A stretch of DNA of 64,000 bases, from assembly GCF_023715895.1 (NCBI RefSeq), contig NZ_JAMBOO010000001.1, forward strand, positions 62,001 through 126,000, given 5' to 3'. The notes under the pieces were generated by a model that was given only the letters and a program-made list of their open reading frames with translations, did not search any database and was not told the DNA's origin. Shown here in pieces: positions 63,763-64,000 of this stretch; the first letter of the stretch is position 1, and the number at the start of each line of letters is the position of its first letter. Both the position numbers and the translations under genes were made by a program. The DNA comes from Domibacillus indicus (GTDB lineage Bacteria > Bacillota > Bacilli > Bacillales > Domibacillaceae).

Positions 63763-63836
63763 TGGAACAAAAAATGTCCCACTAATTTAAAAAATTTTAT
63801 TAAGGGACAAAAAAAGACCCGATTAAGAATCGAGTC
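63763..63836 (-). terminator. Two tandem terminators after coaE
   Basis: First GACTCGATT-CTT-AATCGGGTC (63816-63836) with seven Ts, whose stem contains the coaE stop. Second TGTCCC...GGGACA (63774-63809) with AATTT/AAATT inside and six Ts. Together they isolate gapB from coaE. Confidence 0.8.
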
Positions 63837-64000
63837 CTAGTCGGGTCAGCCACTGCTCAAGCTGCTTTGCGGTTTCTTCTTTTGTACCACTGTTATTAAT
63901 GATATCATCAGCCAGCTCTTTTTTTTCTTCAATTGGCATTTGAGATTGAATGCGGGCAGATGCTTCTTCTTCCGTGTACCCGTTTCGGTTCATCAGCCTC
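63823..64000 (-). CDS. coaE: Dephospho-CoA kinase, C-terminal end (runs off the window)
   Basis: Last step of coenzyme A synthesis. The visible 58 residues include [18 protein letters not shown] and [10 protein letters not shown], which are the conserved C-terminal CoaE segments. The N-terminal part with the P-loop lies beyond 64000. Confidence 0.9.
   Translation of the reverse strand, partial: RLMNRNGYTEEEASARIQSQMPIEEKKELADDIINNSGTKEETAKQLEQWLTRLGLDS

Overview
The window is chromosomal DNA of a low-to-mid GC, spore-forming member of the Bacillaceae (Firmicutes). Its core genes run in nearly the same order as the Bacillus subtilis block hemA - engB/ysxC - lonA - clpX - tig - ysoA ... rph - gerM - racE - gerE - sdhBAC - uvrC - trxA - etfAB - fadR - lcfA - mutS2 - polX - zapA - rnhC - pheST - sspI - rplT/rpmI/infC - thrS - dnaI/dnaB - nrdR - speD - gapB - coaE. 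Sporulation and germination genes (gerM, gerE, sspI) and T-box controlled synthetases support this. Almost every gene is on the minus strand; plus-strand exceptions are a membrane protein at 1239, a SET-domain protein, yslB, rnhC, sspI and two small regulators in the mobile element. I cannot name the species.

Region by region. 1-9.3 kb: start of hemA, a 100-bp tandem repeat that may encode structured RNAs, a membrane protein, then the protein quality-control genes ysxC, lonA, clpX, tig and ysoA, and a SET-domain protein. 9.57-26.54 kb: a 16.9-kb integrated element in the 3' end of a tRNA-Arg(UCU) gene, bounded by a perfect 58-bp direct repeat. 26.5-31.4 kb: intact tRNA-Arg, ysnB, rdgB, rph, gerM, racE, ysmB, gerE. 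31.8-35 kb: succinate dehydrogenase. 35-42.8 kb: yslB, uvrC, trxA and a fatty-acid oxidation group (etfA, etfB, fadR, lcfA). 42.3-48.3 kb: a 27-residue peptide, a DUF350 protein, mutS2, polX, zapA, rnhC. 48.4-55.2 kb: pheT/pheS under a T-box, ysgA, sspI, an M42 peptidase, a dimeric-type dUTPase, a DUF1294 protein. 55.4-64 kb: rplT-rpmI-infC, thrS under a T-box, dnaI-dnaB, nrdR, speD, gapB and the end of coaE.

The mobile element is the unusual part. It carries a tyrosine integrase, a Tn3-type serine resolvase with a likely res site, two winged-helix or Rep-like proteins, a ribbon-helix-helix protein, several XRE regulators, an HNH nuclease, a soluble FtsK/SpoIIIE-type ATPase whose start overlaps a tiny two-helix membrane protein, and a replication-relaxation family protein with a PD-(D/E)xK-like motif. 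At its far end is a 577-residue phage tail tape measure protein with no recognisable capsid, portal, terminase, other tail or lysis gene. It is best described as an integrative, probably replicating and possibly transferable element of mixed plasmid and phage character. Integration splits the tRNA terminator from its U-tract, so the host tRNA promoter may feed transcription into the integrase gene. At least four small genes (47, 57, 52 and 48 codons) with good ribosome binding sites sit in it.

Regulatory sites read from sequence include sigma-A promoters for clpX, tig, tRNA-Arg, sdhCAB, fadR, lcfA, pheS, infC and thrS, a sigma-K promoter for gerE, a FadR operator at fadR, a CcpN-type operator pair at gapB, an AUU start codon and leader terminator for infC, and numerous intrinsic terminators. 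Compared with B. subtilis gene order (from memory), lonB, the leu/ilv cluster, fadB (ysiB), yshB and ytxB/ytxC are missing from their usual places.
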